Source of the DNA: CAYNEO01 sp964396245
Lineage (GTDB): Bacteria; Zixibacteria; MSB-5A5; GN15; FEB-12
Assembly: GCA_964396245.1 (NCBI GenBank)
Contig: CAYNEO010000007.1
Span: 51,504 to 115,503 of the forward strand
DNA length: 64,000 nt
Direction: 5' to 3'
Shown: piece after piece, positions 44,904 to 53,995 of the stretch
How positions within the stretch are numbered: position 1 is the stretch's first letter
How the letters are laid out: each line of letters opens with the position of its first letter
Position numbers and translations under genes: made by a program
Notes under the pieces: model-generated
The model's database searches: none
Told to the model about the DNA's origin: nothing
Seen by the model: only the letters and a program-made list of their open reading frames with translations

Positions 44904-46130
44904 ATGTGGTTGTACATCAAACTGGCATGGAGAAACATCTTTCGTAACAAACGGCGGACAGTAATCGCCGGTACCGCCATAGGAATCGGCCTCGCCTCGT
45001 TGATTTTTACCGATGCTCTCGTTATCGGCATGAAAGAAAACATGATCCGGTCGGCAACCGCCTCCTTCCTCGGCGAGGGAGAGATTTACCGGGTCGGATT
45101 TCAGGAGACCCAGGACGTCGAGAAAACCATAGTTGATCTTGGCGGCGTGGTGAAACGCCTCGACGGGGAGCCAATCGTGCAGCATTACGCGGTGCGGATT
45201 ATGGCCCAGGGGATGATCACGTCGCCTGCCAATATGTCGCAGGTCGGTCTGGTCGGAATCGAACCCGGCTCGGAAAGGTACCTTTCGCAATTCGATGACG
45301 CCCTGATCAAGGGCAGCTATTTCAAGGGCGACAACCCCCGCGACATTGTCATCGGCGACGGAATGGCGGAACTGCTCGAAGTCGGCATCGGCGACCGGAT
45401 AGTCGTGACCGTAGCGCAGGCCGGTACCGGTGAACTGGCACAGGAGATGTTCCGCGTCTCCGGCATGTTCCACATGAATGTCGAGGAAATGGACAAGGGC
45501 ATGGCGCTGATTCGTATCGAGAAGGCGCGCGATATGTTGCATCTGCCCGGACAGGCTCATGTCATTGCCCTGAAGTTTACCAATATCAGCTACGGCCAGG
45601 ACAAAAATCTTCCGTTCTGGAAAGAATATTCAACCAATGGTAATGAAGCTGTCGGTTGGCCCGTACTGGTCCCGCAACTCCAGGCGGCGCTGCAACTTTC
45701 GTCGTTCAGTACATACCTGGTTGGCATCATACTCTTCAGCGTAGTGGCACTCGGGATCATCAACACCCTGTTCATGTCCCTGTACGAGCGAATGTTCGAA
45801 TTCGGCGTCATGCGAGCTGTCGGCACGAGTCCGTTGGCTATTGGCCGATTGATCATTTTTGAGGCGGGAGCGCTCGCCGTATTGAGTATCATACTGGGGT
45901 CGATTCTTGGTCTTATCGTCACATACATAACAGCACAGACCGGAATCGATTACTCGGGGATCGAATTCGCAGGAGTGACATTCCGCGAGCTGCTATATCC
46001 GGTGCTCGAAGTCAAACAGTTTATCGAATATCCGTTCTGGGTCTTCGTGATTACCGTGGTAGTCGGCCTCTACCCGGCCGTATACGCCGCCAGGCTACGG
46101 CCGGCAGAAGCAATGCGAAAAAGCGTTTAG
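44904..46130 (+). CDS. FtsX/LolE-type ABC transporter permease 2
   Basis: 408 residues, same layout as the previous gene: LAWRNIFRNKRRTVIAGTAI at the N terminus, a periplasmic domain, and the C-terminal motif SLYERMFEFGVMRAVGTSPLAIG before the last helices. The two permeases are paralogs and probably form a heterodimer like LolC/LolE. Separation from permease 1 is 12 bases. The ATPase follows after 9 bases. It ends in RPAEAMRKSV, typical of this permease group. Confidence 0.93.
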   Translation: MWLYIKLAWRNIFRNKRRTVIAGTAIGIGLASLIFTDALVIGMKENMIRSATASFLGEGEIYRVGFQETQDVEKTIVDLGGVVKRLDGEPIVQHYAVRIMAQGMITSPANMSQVGLVGIEPGSERYLSQFDDALIKGSYFKGDNPRDIVIGDGMAELLEVGIGDRIVVTVAQAGTGELAQEMFRVSGMFHMNVEEMDKGMALIRIEKARDMLHLPGQAHVIALKFTNISYGQDKNLPFWKEYSTNGNEAVGWPVLVPQLQAALQLSSFSTYLVGIILFSVVALGIINTLFMSLYERMFEFGVMRAVGTSPLAIGRLIIFEAGALAVLSIILGSILGLIVTYITAQTGIDYSGIEFAGVTFRELLYPVLEVKQFIEYPFWVFVITVVVGLYPAVYAARLRPAEAMRKSV

Positions 46131-46139
46131 GAGGATACT

Positions 46140-46844
46140 GTGCCCGATCAGATACAAGATGAAATTATCCGCACGGAAGCAGTCACCAAGGAATACTCGG
46201 ACAACGGCGTACCTGTCAAGGCTGTCCGGGGGGTAGACCTCATCATTCACAAGGGCGAATTCAGTGCTGTGGTCGGTCCCTCGGGATCCGGTAAAACGAC
46301 GTTTCTCAATATCATCTCCGGACTCGACGATGTCACCTCCGGCAAGGTCTGGCTGAACGGCAAACTGATCTCCGAGATGAGCGGCCAGGAGCTGTCTGAC
46401 TTCCGCCGTGATAACATAGGCTTCATATTCCAGGCATACAACCTGATCCCGGTCCTGACAGTGGAGGAGAACGCCGAATATATCATGCTACTTCAGGGTG
46501 TGCCGGGGGAAGAGCGACACCGGCGTATCCGGGAATTGCTCGCTGAGCTGGGACTCGAGGGTCTCGCGGACAGATTGCCGCCTAAACTTTCGGGTGGACA
46601 GCAACAACGTGTCGCGGTCGCGCGGGCTATCGCGGCTAAACCGGCCATTGTGCTCGCCGATGAGCCGACAGCCAATCTGGATTCGGAGACTGCTAATGAG
46701 CTCATGCACATGATGCGGCGCCTTAATGAAGAAAGCGGCATTACTTTCCTGTTCTCGACGCACGACAGCCGTGTCATGGAACACGCCAGACGCCTGATCA
46801 CCCTCAAAGACGGTCGAGTGGAAAAAGATGAGCCACGCCAGTAG
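46140..46844 (+). CDS. LolD/MacB-type ABC transporter ATP-binding protein
   Basis: 234 residues. Walker A is GPSGSGKTTFL (about 42-52), the Q-loop IFQAYNLIPVL is typical of the LolD/MacB group, and the signature is KLSGGQQQRVAVARA. Walker B is AIVLADEPTANLD, and the H-loop FLFSTHDSRV. It powers the permease pair. The start is GTG with AGGAGG five bases ahead. The 3' end overlaps the barrel gene by 17 bases. Confidence 0.95.
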   Translation: MPDQIQDEIIRTEAVTKEYSDNGVPVKAVRGVDLIIHKGEFSAVVGPSGSGKTTFLNIISGLDDVTSGKVWLNGKLISEMSGQELSDFRRDNIGFIFQAYNLIPVLTVEENAEYIMLLQGVPGEERHRRIRELLAELGLEGLADRLPPKLSGGQQQRVAVARAIAAKPAIVLADEPTANLDSETANELMHMMRRLNEESGITFLFSTHDSRVMEHARRLITLKDGRVEKDEPRQ

Positions 46845-48147
46845 TTCGAATCATTCAGTCGGTGGCGGTGTGAAGGGAAATCACGCCCGGTACGTGTCGC
46901 TACGGTGGATCGTCATCCCGCTTCTTTTGCTTGTGCCGCTCTCAACCCGGGGGTCTGACCGTTTCGAGTTCAGCGGTTATTTCAAGAATTTCTCTGTTGT
47001 TTATGACATGCCCAACGCCTCCGTATTTGGCTTTGGCGATACTTCTTTCACCCTGGGCTCTTCAAGTAACCGCCTCAGGCTTAATGCGGTTTATCATTTC
47101 GATGACCGGCTTACGTTCGAGGGAGCCTACAATTTTGTCCCGCGCATTCAGGACCATCGATTGTTTCTTGAAGATCCCTTTGCGTTCGGCATAAACCCCC
47201 GGGGATATCGCTTTGATGACCTTGATCGGCTGTTGTACCCGGATGATATCTCATCGGTGAGCAGTTTCGGGATTTATCAGAATCTCGACCGCGCTTTCTT
47301 CACTTTTTCAGCGCCGAGGTTTGATCTGTATGTAGGGCGGCAAGCTATTGCCTGGGGAACCGCCAGAGTGGTCAACCCTACCGATGTCCTCGCTCCGTAT
47401 GCGTTTACCGAGCTTGACAGCGAGTACCGGGTGGGAATCGATGCTGTCCGACTCCGGTGGCCAATCGGTTTTATGGGAGAATTCGACGTCGGCTACGTTG
47501 CCGGAAGAGACTTTGCTTTCACGAACAGCGCTGTTTTTGGGCGCGGGCGGTTTTATGCCTATCAGACCAACTTTTCCGTCACCGCCTTAATTTTTCGCGA
47601 GAATCTTTTGATAGGTTTCGACATGGCGCGCTCTATCGGCGGCGCCGGTTTCTGGTTTGAGGCCGCCGAAGTTATAGTAGGCGCCATCGATGACAGCGGG
47701 AAAAACGGCAATGACTACCTGCGTTTTTCGACCGGCGCCGATTACAGCTTCACCTCGGAGCTGTACGGGTTCGTCGAGTATCATTTCAATCAGGCCGGCT
47801 CGACGGAACCCGCGGACTACTTCTCGTTGCTCCGGACCACGGCATACCAGGAAGGATCAGTCTACCTGCTGGGCGAACACTATCTCATCCCCGGGGTGAG
47901 TTACCAGATTACGCCTTTGATTACGGCCACTGGCGACGCTCTTATCAATCTAGCGGATCCATCGGTATCCCTGACCCCCTACGTCGAGTACAACATTTCG
48001 GAGAATATTTACGTCGCCCTTGGCGCCTATATAGGTATTGGAAAAGGGCCGACCCTCAGCTCGGCTCCTGTCCCCCATCTGCAATTCGGGTCAGAGTTCG
48101 GCGCTTACCCGAATCTGTACTATTCGTCGTTCAAGATCTATTTCTAA
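46828..48147 (+). CDS. Outer-membrane beta-barrel protein of the Lol-like cassette
   Basis: 439 residues. A signal segment (about 26-42) is followed by alternating amphipathic strands from FEFSGYFKNFSVVYD to the C-terminal YYSSFKIYF, with terminal Phe as in OM barrels. Segments such as FDLYVGRQAIAWGTARVVNPTD, cut here, recall DUF1302-type barrels that often accompany LolA-like/FtsX/ATPase cassettes. It probably receives or exposes the exported cargo. The ATG lies inside the ATPase 3' end with a GAGTGGA site, so translation is coupled. Confidence 0.82.
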   Translation: MSHASSSNHSVGGGVKGNHARYVSLRWIVIPLLLLVPLSTRGSDRFEFSGYFKNFSVVYDMPNASVFGFGDTSFTLGSSSNRLRLNAVYHFDDRLTFEGAYNFVPRIQDHRLFLEDPFAFGINPRGYRFDDLDRLLYPDDISSVSSFGIYQNLDRAFFTFSAPRFDLYVGRQAIAWGTARVVNPTDVLAPYAFTELDSEYRVGIDAVRLRWPIGFMGEFDVGYVAGRDFAFTNSAVFGRGRFYAYQTNFSVTALIFRENLLIGFDMARSIGGAGFWFEAAEVIVGAIDDSGKNGNDYLRFSTGADYSFTSELYGFVEYHFNQAGSTEPADYFSLLRTTAYQEGSVYLLGEHYLIPGVSYQITPLITATGDALINLADPSVSLTPYVEYNISENIYVALGAYIGIGKGPTLSSAPVPHLQFGSEFGAYPNLYYSSFKIYF

Positions 48148-48179
48148 TCAGACGCCAGTCAACGCAGCTGATACGTACG

Positions 48180-49304
48180 CTATTTCTCCAGGTCGATCTT
48201 CAACGAAAGGAACTCCAGCATATCCTTGAGCGCGATGATGCCTTTGAGTTCCCCGTTCTCGACCACCATCAACCGGCTGTTCCCGGTTCTTCGCATGGCC
48301 GACAGAGCTGTAACGGCGTCGGCATTGATGTCGATTGAATTGTCCGTGGAACAGGAATCGATCAGGTCGCCAATCTGACGGCTGCTCCATTCCTCACGCG
48401 GCACATCCTTGACATGCGCAACAGTGATGCAACCGGTAAGGCGACCACCATCAACCACCGGATAGAATTTATAGTGATATTGATAGATATAGTCCTCGAC
48501 CAGTTTTTCGACTGTAAGCGACGATGATACGGTGATCGGGTCGGTCTTCATGAACCGCCGCACCGATTCACCCTCAAGTGCCCGTCTCATCAGCAATTGC
48601 TGGTATGAACCCTGCGATACCGAACGGAGGAAAAGGCCGATCAGAAACAACCAGATACCGCCGATAAAATTGCCGGTGATAAAATCGAAGGCGCCCAGGA
48701 TTATCAGGACAATTCCGAAACCCGAGCCGATCCTTGAAGACAGCCGCGTGGCCCAGCGGATATCCTTCTTCCATGACCACAACGCCGCCCGCAAGACACG
48801 ACCGCCGTCGAGTGGATACGCCGGTATCATATTGAACCCGGCCAGCACCACATTGATAAACGCGAGGTACACGAGTACCCCTTCTATGGGACGGGACCAT
48901 GCGCCTCTTGTCACGCGATAGATGATGTAGCAAATAATACCGATCACGACGCTTGATATGGGCCCCGCTACTGCCATGAGAAGCTCCGACTTCGCTGTTT
49001 TCGGCTCATCGGTCATCTCCGCCACACCGCCGAAAATGAAGAGAGTGATTCCCTTCATCGGTATCCCATAGCTTCGCGCCACCAGCGAGTGGGAAAGCTC
49101 GTGCAAAATGATCGAGATAAACAAGCCCAATGCCCCCAGAGCCCCCATCCACCAGTAGGTACCCGTGGAAAATCCGTGATAGTATTCCGGGAATACCCCT
49201 TTGGCAAGCGACCAGGTGATCAGAACTGCCAGGATCACCCAGCTCAGGTCGACCCGGACCTCAAAACCAAGCAGCTTAAACAGCCTTATACCTCGTCCAA
49301 ACAT
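48180..49304 (-). CDS. Site-2 protease family M50 metalloprotease with CBS pair
   Basis: 374 residues. About five to six membrane helices carry IILHELSHSLVAR (HExxH, about 68-72) and NMIPAYPLDGGRV (the LDG motif, Asp about 166), the zinc-binding pair of S2P proteases. Residues about 240-370 form two CBS domains, an adenine-nucleotide or ligand-binding regulator. Such rhomboid-like inner-membrane proteases cleave anti-sigma or other membrane substrates. The substrate is unknown; linking it to the ECF sigma at 2274 would be a guess. It is convergent with the Lol-like operon. Confidence 0.94.
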   Translation of the reverse strand: MFGRGIRLFKLLGFEVRVDLSWVILAVLITWSLAKGVFPEYYHGFSTGTYWWMGALGALGLFISIILHELSHSLVARSYGIPMKGITLFIFGGVAEMTDEPKTAKSELLMAVAGPISSVVIGIICYIIYRVTRGAWSRPIEGVLVYLAFINVVLAGFNMIPAYPLDGGRVLRAALWSWKKDIRWATRLSSRIGSGFGIVLIILGAFDFITGNFIGGIWLFLIGLFLRSVSQGSYQQLLMRRALEGESVRRFMKTDPITVSSSLTVEKLVEDYIYQYHYKFYPVVDGGRLTGCITVAHVKDVPREEWSSRQIGDLIDSCSTDNSIDINADAVTALSAMRRTGNSRLMVVENGELKGIIALKDMLEFLSLKIDLEK

Positions 49305-49421
49305 TGGTCACGTCCTTTTCTTCTACAGCATTTGATGACCGGCACCCCTCGTGTGCCCTGGAATTCCGGACCCGTCATATAGTACCGGCTTTTGTCCTGT
49401 CTCGCAACAACCGAACAAATC

Positions 49422-51149
49422 TTAACCTCTCTTCAGCAGCTTCTCCAGATCAGACCAGCTTCGGGTATTCAGCACATCCTGCTTTTCCAGCCAGCCCCGA
49501 CGAGCCTGTCCGATCCCGTACCGTATCAAATTCAGATTATCGATCGAATGTGCATCGGTCGAAATAGCGAGTTTGAGTCCCATCTCCCTGGCCAGGAGCA
49601 CGTAATTATCCGCCAGGTCCAATCGATCAGGCTGGGAATTGATCTCGAGGTAGCAGCCAGTGTCTTTAGCTTGCTGGAAAACGCGCTGCAGATCGATATC
49701 ATACGGTTCCCGCTCGCCGATCCGTCTGCCGGTGGGGTGCGCCATGATATTGAAATGCCTGTTCTCCATTGCCCGCAGCACCCTTTCCGTCTGCTTCTCT
49801 CGAGACAGATTGAAATTGTAGTGAATCGCGCAAATCACGAGATCAAGTTGATCAAGGATATCATCTGAGAGATCCAGACTTCCGTCTTTCAGGATGTCCA
49901 CTTCGCACGATTTCAGCAACTGGAACCCTTTGAGCTTCTTGTTCAGTTTGTCTATTGCGGCAATTTCCTTCGCGAGCCGCTTTTCATCCAGCCCGCCGGC
50001 CATCGTCACCCGCTTGGAATGATCGGTTATCGCCAGGTACTTGTATCCCAGATCCATGGCCGCCCGGGCCATCTCTTCGAGCGTGTTCTTTCCGTCACTT
50101 GCGGTCGTGTGTGACTGAAGATCACCCTTGATGTCTTCCAGTGTAACGAGGTCGGGCAGCTTACCCTTACGGGCGGCATCAATCTCGCCTCGATCCTCCC
50201 GCAATTCCGGTTCGATATACGGAAGATCCACCGCAGCATAGACCTCTTCTTCAGTCTTCCCACCGACCCGTTTCGTGCCTTTGAAGACACCGTATTCGTT
50301 GATCTTCAGACCCTTCTTGACTCCCAATGTGCGAATGGCGACGTTGTGAGCTTTTGAACCGGTGAAATAGTGTAACGCCGCGCCGAAACTGACCGCCGGC
50401 ACCACGCGAAGATCCGCCTGCAACTCGCCGCGCAAAATCACTGTCGATCGTGTTTTCCCTTTCGAAATGACCCGGTCGACGTCTTCGAACCTGGTGAACT
50501 TGCCGATGATGTCGGCGCCACGTTTCGAGATGGCCAGAATATCGATATCGCCTACGGTTTCTTTGCGCCGTCGATAACTACCGGCTGCCTCGGCCCGCTT
50601 CACGTCTTTCAACCCCCGGAGATACTCAAGTAACGGAAGGACAAACCGCTCCGCATCGGCCAATCTTGTCCTCCCGGCGGTTTCGCTCGACCTGAGACGC
50701 CCCAGTTCCTCCAGTATTCTGGCTTCCGTCTTCTTGCCGAAACCGGATAATGAACTGATCTTTCCCGCCTTGGCCGCCTTCTCGAGTCCGGCGGTGTCCT
50801 TGATACCCAGTTGCTTGTACAGGGTGGCCACTCGCTTGGGGCCAAGTTGCGCCACCTTCATCAACTCCGTGAGTTCGCCCGGAGTCTCTTTCTGCAGTTC
50901 AGCCAGTTGCTTTAAGGATCCCGTACGGACAATTTCTTCAACTTTGCCGGCAAGGTCCTTTCCAATCCCCGGCAGTGTTGAGAGGTCCTCGGCATTGGCA
51001 ACGAGGTCGGCAACTTCTCTCGATAGACCGGATATTGTCAGTGCGGCGTTTCGATACGCTCGAATTCGAAACGGGTTTTCATTGGCTATCTCGAGAAGAT
51101 CCGCGATCTTATTGAGAATATCCGCTACATCAGTATTGTGGATCGGCAT
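49422..51149 (-). CDS. polX: DNA polymerase X family with PHP exonuclease domain
   Basis: 575 residues, the usual bacterial PolX length. It has N-terminal 8-kDa and HhH regions (LSTLPGIGKDLAGKVEEI, SLSGFGKKTEARILEEL) and the polymerase palm with GDIDILAISK (the metal-binding DxD). The C-terminal PHP domain (about 335-570) has DLQSHTTASDG, ITDHSKRV, CEVDIL, CAIHYNF, MAHPTGR and STDAHS. It acts in short-gap repair with 3'-5' exonuclease activity. Together with the LigD parts it points to an expanded end-repair toolkit. Confidence 0.96.
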   Translation of the reverse strand: MPIHNTDVADILNKIADLLEIANENPFRIRAYRNAALTISGLSREVADLVANAEDLSTLPGIGKDLAGKVEEIVRTGSLKQLAELQKETPGELTELMKVAQLGPKRVATLYKQLGIKDTAGLEKAAKAGKISSLSGFGKKTEARILEELGRLRSSETAGRTRLADAERFVLPLLEYLRGLKDVKRAEAAGSYRRRKETVGDIDILAISKRGADIIGKFTRFEDVDRVISKGKTRSTVILRGELQADLRVVPAVSFGAALHYFTGSKAHNVAIRTLGVKKGLKINEYGVFKGTKRVGGKTEEEVYAAVDLPYIEPELREDRGEIDAARKGKLPDLVTLEDIKGDLQSHTTASDGKNTLEEMARAAMDLGYKYLAITDHSKRVTMAGGLDEKRLAKEIAAIDKLNKKLKGFQLLKSCEVDILKDGSLDLSDDILDQLDLVICAIHYNFNLSREKQTERVLRAMENRHFNIMAHPTGRRIGEREPYDIDLQRVFQQAKDTGCYLEINSQPDRLDLADNYVLLAREMGLKLAISTDAHSIDNLNLIRYGIGQARRGWLEKQDVLNTRSWSDLEKLLKRG

Positions 51150-51188
51150 AAAACCGCCCTTCTGACGGTACGGCGCGGACCGAGCCGC

Positions 51189-51887
51189 CTATTGCTGGAT
51201 CACCGTGTCGATCACGAGTCCGGTATTTGCGGCGCCGCCGCGAAATCCCCGTGCGACCAGTGTATACGTGCGACCTCCTTCCAGATTCATGCCCGGGAAA
51301 GTCGCCAGCAGCTCGCCGGTGACCGACGTTCGCAGTTCAAAGGAGTATGTACCGCGGTCCGTCTCCACGTAATTCGTGTGATCTTTGAATTCCATATTGG
51401 AAGCTCCCACGAACACCGAATCCCCGTTCGTCTCATTCAGGTCAACTGCGGGCAATCCCGGCGAGAGTTGAAGGAAGCGAATCCGAGCTTTCACGGTGTC
51501 CGGTTCGATGAGAACATCGTTAAGAAACAGTGGAGTAATCGAACCGACGGTATCCACGAAGTATACCGAATACGCGTAATTAGTCGACGCTGCCAGCGAC
51601 GTGTCGACCACGAAGGGCAGTCCGGTTCCGGCCAGACGTGCCTGAATTGTCCGGTCCCCTGTCGCAAGCCTCAAATACTGAGTGTGATCGAAATACGCCA
51701 GATCGGATTCTACAGCGGCGCCGTCAACGAGCACGCTCAACGGGCCCGCATCCGGGACGGCGTTGACAAACATGATTCGGCTGTTGGTCGCCGGCGGAAT
51801 GGTGTCCTTGTTGTTACTGCAGGCCACAAATAAGGCTGCAACCATTACAAGGGTTGGCAACAAAATTGTGATGATTCTGTTTCGCAT
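51189..51887 (-). CDS. DUF4397 domain lipoprotein
   Basis: 232 residues. A lipoprotein signal ends at ALFVAC (about 23). Two Ig-like DUF4397 stretches follow: SRIMFVNAVPDAGPLSVLVDG with TGDRTIQARLAG, and a second RIRFLQLSPGLPAVDL with TYTLVARG. DUF4397 proteins are exported, often surface-exposed, without a fixed function. It lies 40 bases downstream of polX's start side in a head-to-tail arrangement on the minus strand. A GAAGGA site precedes the ATG. Confidence 0.85.
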   Translation of the reverse strand: MRNRIITILLPTLVMVAALFVACSNNKDTIPPATNSRIMFVNAVPDAGPLSVLVDGAAVESDLAYFDHTQYLRLATGDRTIQARLAGTGLPFVVDTSLAASTNYAYSVYFVDTVGSITPLFLNDVLIEPDTVKARIRFLQLSPGLPAVDLNETNGDSVFVGASNMEFKDHTNYVETDRGTYSFELRTSVTGELLATFPGMNLEGGRTYTLVARGFRGGAANTGLVIDTVIQQ

Positions 51888-52023
51888 GATATCCTTCTTT
51901 GACTTGCCCGGTCCTGGGGCCGGATGTCTTGAGTTCTGAGAGGACCCTGTTTTTCCGGCCTCAGACCTCTACCTTATGTTGTTGTGATACTTTCTGAATG
52001 AAACTCGTGTGATTGAACGTTTG

Positions 52024-52602
52024 TCACGTCGATATTCTGGATCCCGGCTTGTCCACTATCTGGACGGTACTTGCCTGCGGTCCATCTTCTCCCATTTCCT
52101 CGACAAAGCGCACGCCGGTGCCCACTTCGAGTCGGCCAAAGTCATCATTAAGAACACTGTTTCGATGGAAATACACGCGCCGACCATCGACTGTCCGCAG
52201 AAAACCGTAACCCTCGGACTGAACCAACTCGTCCACCAGACCGCCCGCTTCTTGCTGCGGGTGAGTCTTGACGTCATCGCGCTGGCGTTCTACGATCTCC
52301 TTTACCTGGCGCCAGGCGGAATCAAAAACTCCCCGAATGACTTTGTCCAGAGGCTCATGCATATTTCCCTCGCCCGGTTCCCGCTTGACCACAATCTCAT
52401 GACCGGGGGGAATACGAACATCAAGCCGGACGCGGTAGGGGCTGCCACTTTGCTGGTGTTTCTGCGGCTTTGCAACCGCCACTCGACAGCTTGTCATGTA
52501 GTCGCAAATCTTCTCGAGCTTTTGTGTTTTCTCCCGAATGAGCGTTTCGATAGCGTCGCTCTTTTCAATGTCCCTGAATGAGATTTCCAGCGGTACCTGC
52601 AT
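52024..52602 (-). CDS. HPF/RaiA ribosome-hibernation domain fused to a cold-shock domain
   Basis: 192 residues. The N-terminal HPF/YfiA domain (about 1-100) begins VPLEISFRDIEKSDAIETLI and continues with basic KPQKHQQSGSPYRVRLDV. The C-terminal cold-shock-like domain (about 120-180) has the RNP-type segments GYGFLRTVDGRRVYFHRNSV. Such fusions are known in bacteria and would couple ribosome binding to RNA binding. The true start is the ATG at 52602 with CGGAGG ahead; the TTG at 52620 overlaps that site. It acts in the cytoplasm, likely under stress or starvation. Confidence 0.92.
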   Translation of the reverse strand: MQVPLEISFRDIEKSDAIETLIREKTQKLEKICDYMTSCRVAVAKPQKHQQSGSPYRVRLDVRIPPGHEIVVKREPGEGNMHEPLDKVIRGVFDSAWRQVKEIVERQRDDVKTHPQQEAGGLVDELVQSEGYGFLRTVDGRRVYFHRNSVLNDDFGRLEVGTGVRFVEEMGEDGPQASTVQIVDKPGSRIST

Positions 52603-53005
52603 TACTCTAACCTCCGGCAAATGCCTGCAAATCGGAATGGAATGTCTCGCCCTTCAGTGCCATGGCTAGTCCGGGAAATTGGACTTCAAACCGCAGGAGA
52701 TATATCGGCCATTGATGAGGTGAAACTGAAGCCGCTGCGACCGGGTCATATGGGCTGTTTCGTGGCACCGGGTGATTCAACTATATTGTCACCTCTATAA
52801 ACAAGGATTTCAGCAAAACGTTCACCCTGTGCCTTGGCGGGAGTGACGCTTAGCAGCGCCAGCACTCTGGCGCCGACATCGACTACAGGAACCAGGACTG
52901 TTAGAGCGATGTTCAGGTGGTAGTTGGGTCCCACGTGACCGCAACAGAGTCGGATACCGGTATGAAGCATGTTTGAACCCCTATTCAGTCAAGGAGGCCG
53001 CCTTT
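52603..53005. other. Divergent intergenic region between the HPF fusion and a lipoprotein
   Basis: About 400 bases. A minus-strand open frame (52746-52970) has no ribosome site and no recognised family. A CCAGCACTCTGG dyad (52858-52869) is present. No convincing promoter hexamer pair was found. It may hold leaders for both genes. Confidence 0.4.
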
Positions 53006-53536
53006 ATGCTGCGAAAAGTGACTGCCGGAGCAGCCCTCGGTCTAATACTCACCATGCTCGTCGGTTGCGCCAGTCCGCCGGAAACCATGAAGGTACCTAA
53101 AGGCACCGTGTTGGTGCTCGCGCTCACCCAGCCGCTGAGCACGGCAAAAGACACTGTCGGAACGTCGTTCACAGCCACCTCGGTCAAGGAGGTCGCTATC
53201 AATGGGCACAAGATCGTTGCCAGCGGGGACACGTTTAAGGGGATAATTTCGCACATGGTCAAACCGGGAACAGACACCTCTGCCGCAATGACGCTTGATT
53301 TTCAGGATGCCCTCGGAGCGGACGGGAAACCGCGTCCGATTCACGCCCGGCCGGTCACGCTCGAGGCGTCCTCCGACACGACGGTCAGCATGCCGAAGCT
53401 GATCGGCGCGGAAGGCGGCTCAAGTGAGACACCCGTCATGATACCTGCGACACAAGGCAATATCGTACTGCCGGAGGGGACGACCTTCTCCGTCTATATC
53501 GTGGAGCCGACCGAACTTCCGGTTTTGACCGACTGA
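53006..53536 (+). CDS. Lipoprotein of unknown function
   Basis: 176 residues. Signal peptide with lipobox LVGC (about 18-21), then a soluble, all-beta-looking domain with SLAQPLST-like and GTSFTATSVKEVAINGHKIV segments. A long GD-rich strand pattern (ASGDTFKGIISHMVKPG) resembles barrels that define 'Bacterial TrbI-like' or other export-associated periplasmic sandwiches, but I cannot name the family. A strong AAGGAGG lies ahead of the ATG at 53006; the in-frame start at 52973 is upstream of that site. Confidence 0.75.
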   Translation: MLRKVTAGAALGLILTMLVGCASPPETMKVPKGTVLVLALTQPLSTAKDTVGTSFTATSVKEVAINGHKIVASGDTFKGIISHMVKPGTDTSAAMTLDFQDALGADGKPRPIHARPVTLEASSDTTVSMPKLIGAEGGSSETPVMIPATQGNIVLPEGTTFSVYIVEPTELPVLTD

Positions 53537-53624
53537 GGTCAATTATCGTCTGATCGAGATAACGACGGCCGTCGACAACATGGGCGTAGAGAACCTGAAC
53601 GGCTGAGTCCGGCTCACCAAGAAG

Positions 53625-53822
53625 TCATCGCGGCCGGCCCCCGAGAACCCGTGCCGGAAGCAGCACCAGCGCACGAAGAAACTCCAATATACCCCCGACT
53701 GCAATTCCGACTATCCTGAACGGGAGGAGAAACAGCCAAACCAGCGGATATAACACCAGGGCAAGCAGCGCCAGGGGCCAGCAAATTACGAAAAGAACGC
53801 ACCACAACAGAAAACTAAGCAT
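53625..53822 (-). CDS. Small conserved-type membrane protein
   Basis: 65 residues, nearly all hydrophobic. Two membrane helices are likely (about 3-25 and 26-50), with a WPLALLALVLYPLVWL core and an Arg-rich tail GGRPR. I have seen hypothetical proteins of this size and pattern in many genomes, so it is probably real despite its size. A CGGAG site lies 8 bases before the ATG. It is divergent from hypA. The dyad at 53852-53878 lies between them. Confidence 0.6.
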   Translation of the reverse strand: MLSFLLWCVLFVICWPLALLALVLYPLVWLFLLPFRIVGIAVGGILEFLRALVLLPARVLGGRPR

Positions 53823-53851
53823 ACGACAACTCCGTGAATTCTCCTTTTGCC

Positions 53852-53878
53852 ACTATAACGCATTACGGATGCTATAGT
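53852..53878. promoter_or_regulatory. Imperfect dyad between the small membrane gene and hypA
   Basis: ACTATA-AC-GCAT (53852-53863) pairs with ATGC-TATAGT (53869-53878): ten pairs, one 2-base bulge, a 5-base centre. It lies about 30 bases upstream of the small membrane gene's start and could regulate it or both divergent units. Confidence 0.4.
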
Positions 53879-53935
53879 TGCGAATAATCTGACCTTCCGT
53901 ATCTGAAAGTCCAATTCACAACTGGACCGCGTTTT

Positions 53936-53955
53936 CTTGACATTATAGCCGGCTA
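53936..53955 (+). promoter_or_regulatory. -35 hexamer with adjoining palindrome upstream of hypA
   Basis: TTGACA (53936-53941) is followed almost at once by the perfect 12-bp palindrome ATAGCCGGCTAT (53944-53955), 40 bases before the hypA ATG. No good -10 lies at 17 bases, so an activator or repressor may act here. Promoter assignment is tentative. Confidence 0.4.
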
Positions 53956-53995
53956 TGACGCATCTTACTGAGAGAACTGTACACGGGCAGGTACC

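Noticed and set aside
52746..52970. 74-codon minus-strand frame between the HPF fusion and a lipoprotein
   Set aside because: No ribosome site and no recognisable motif. It is kept as intergenic.
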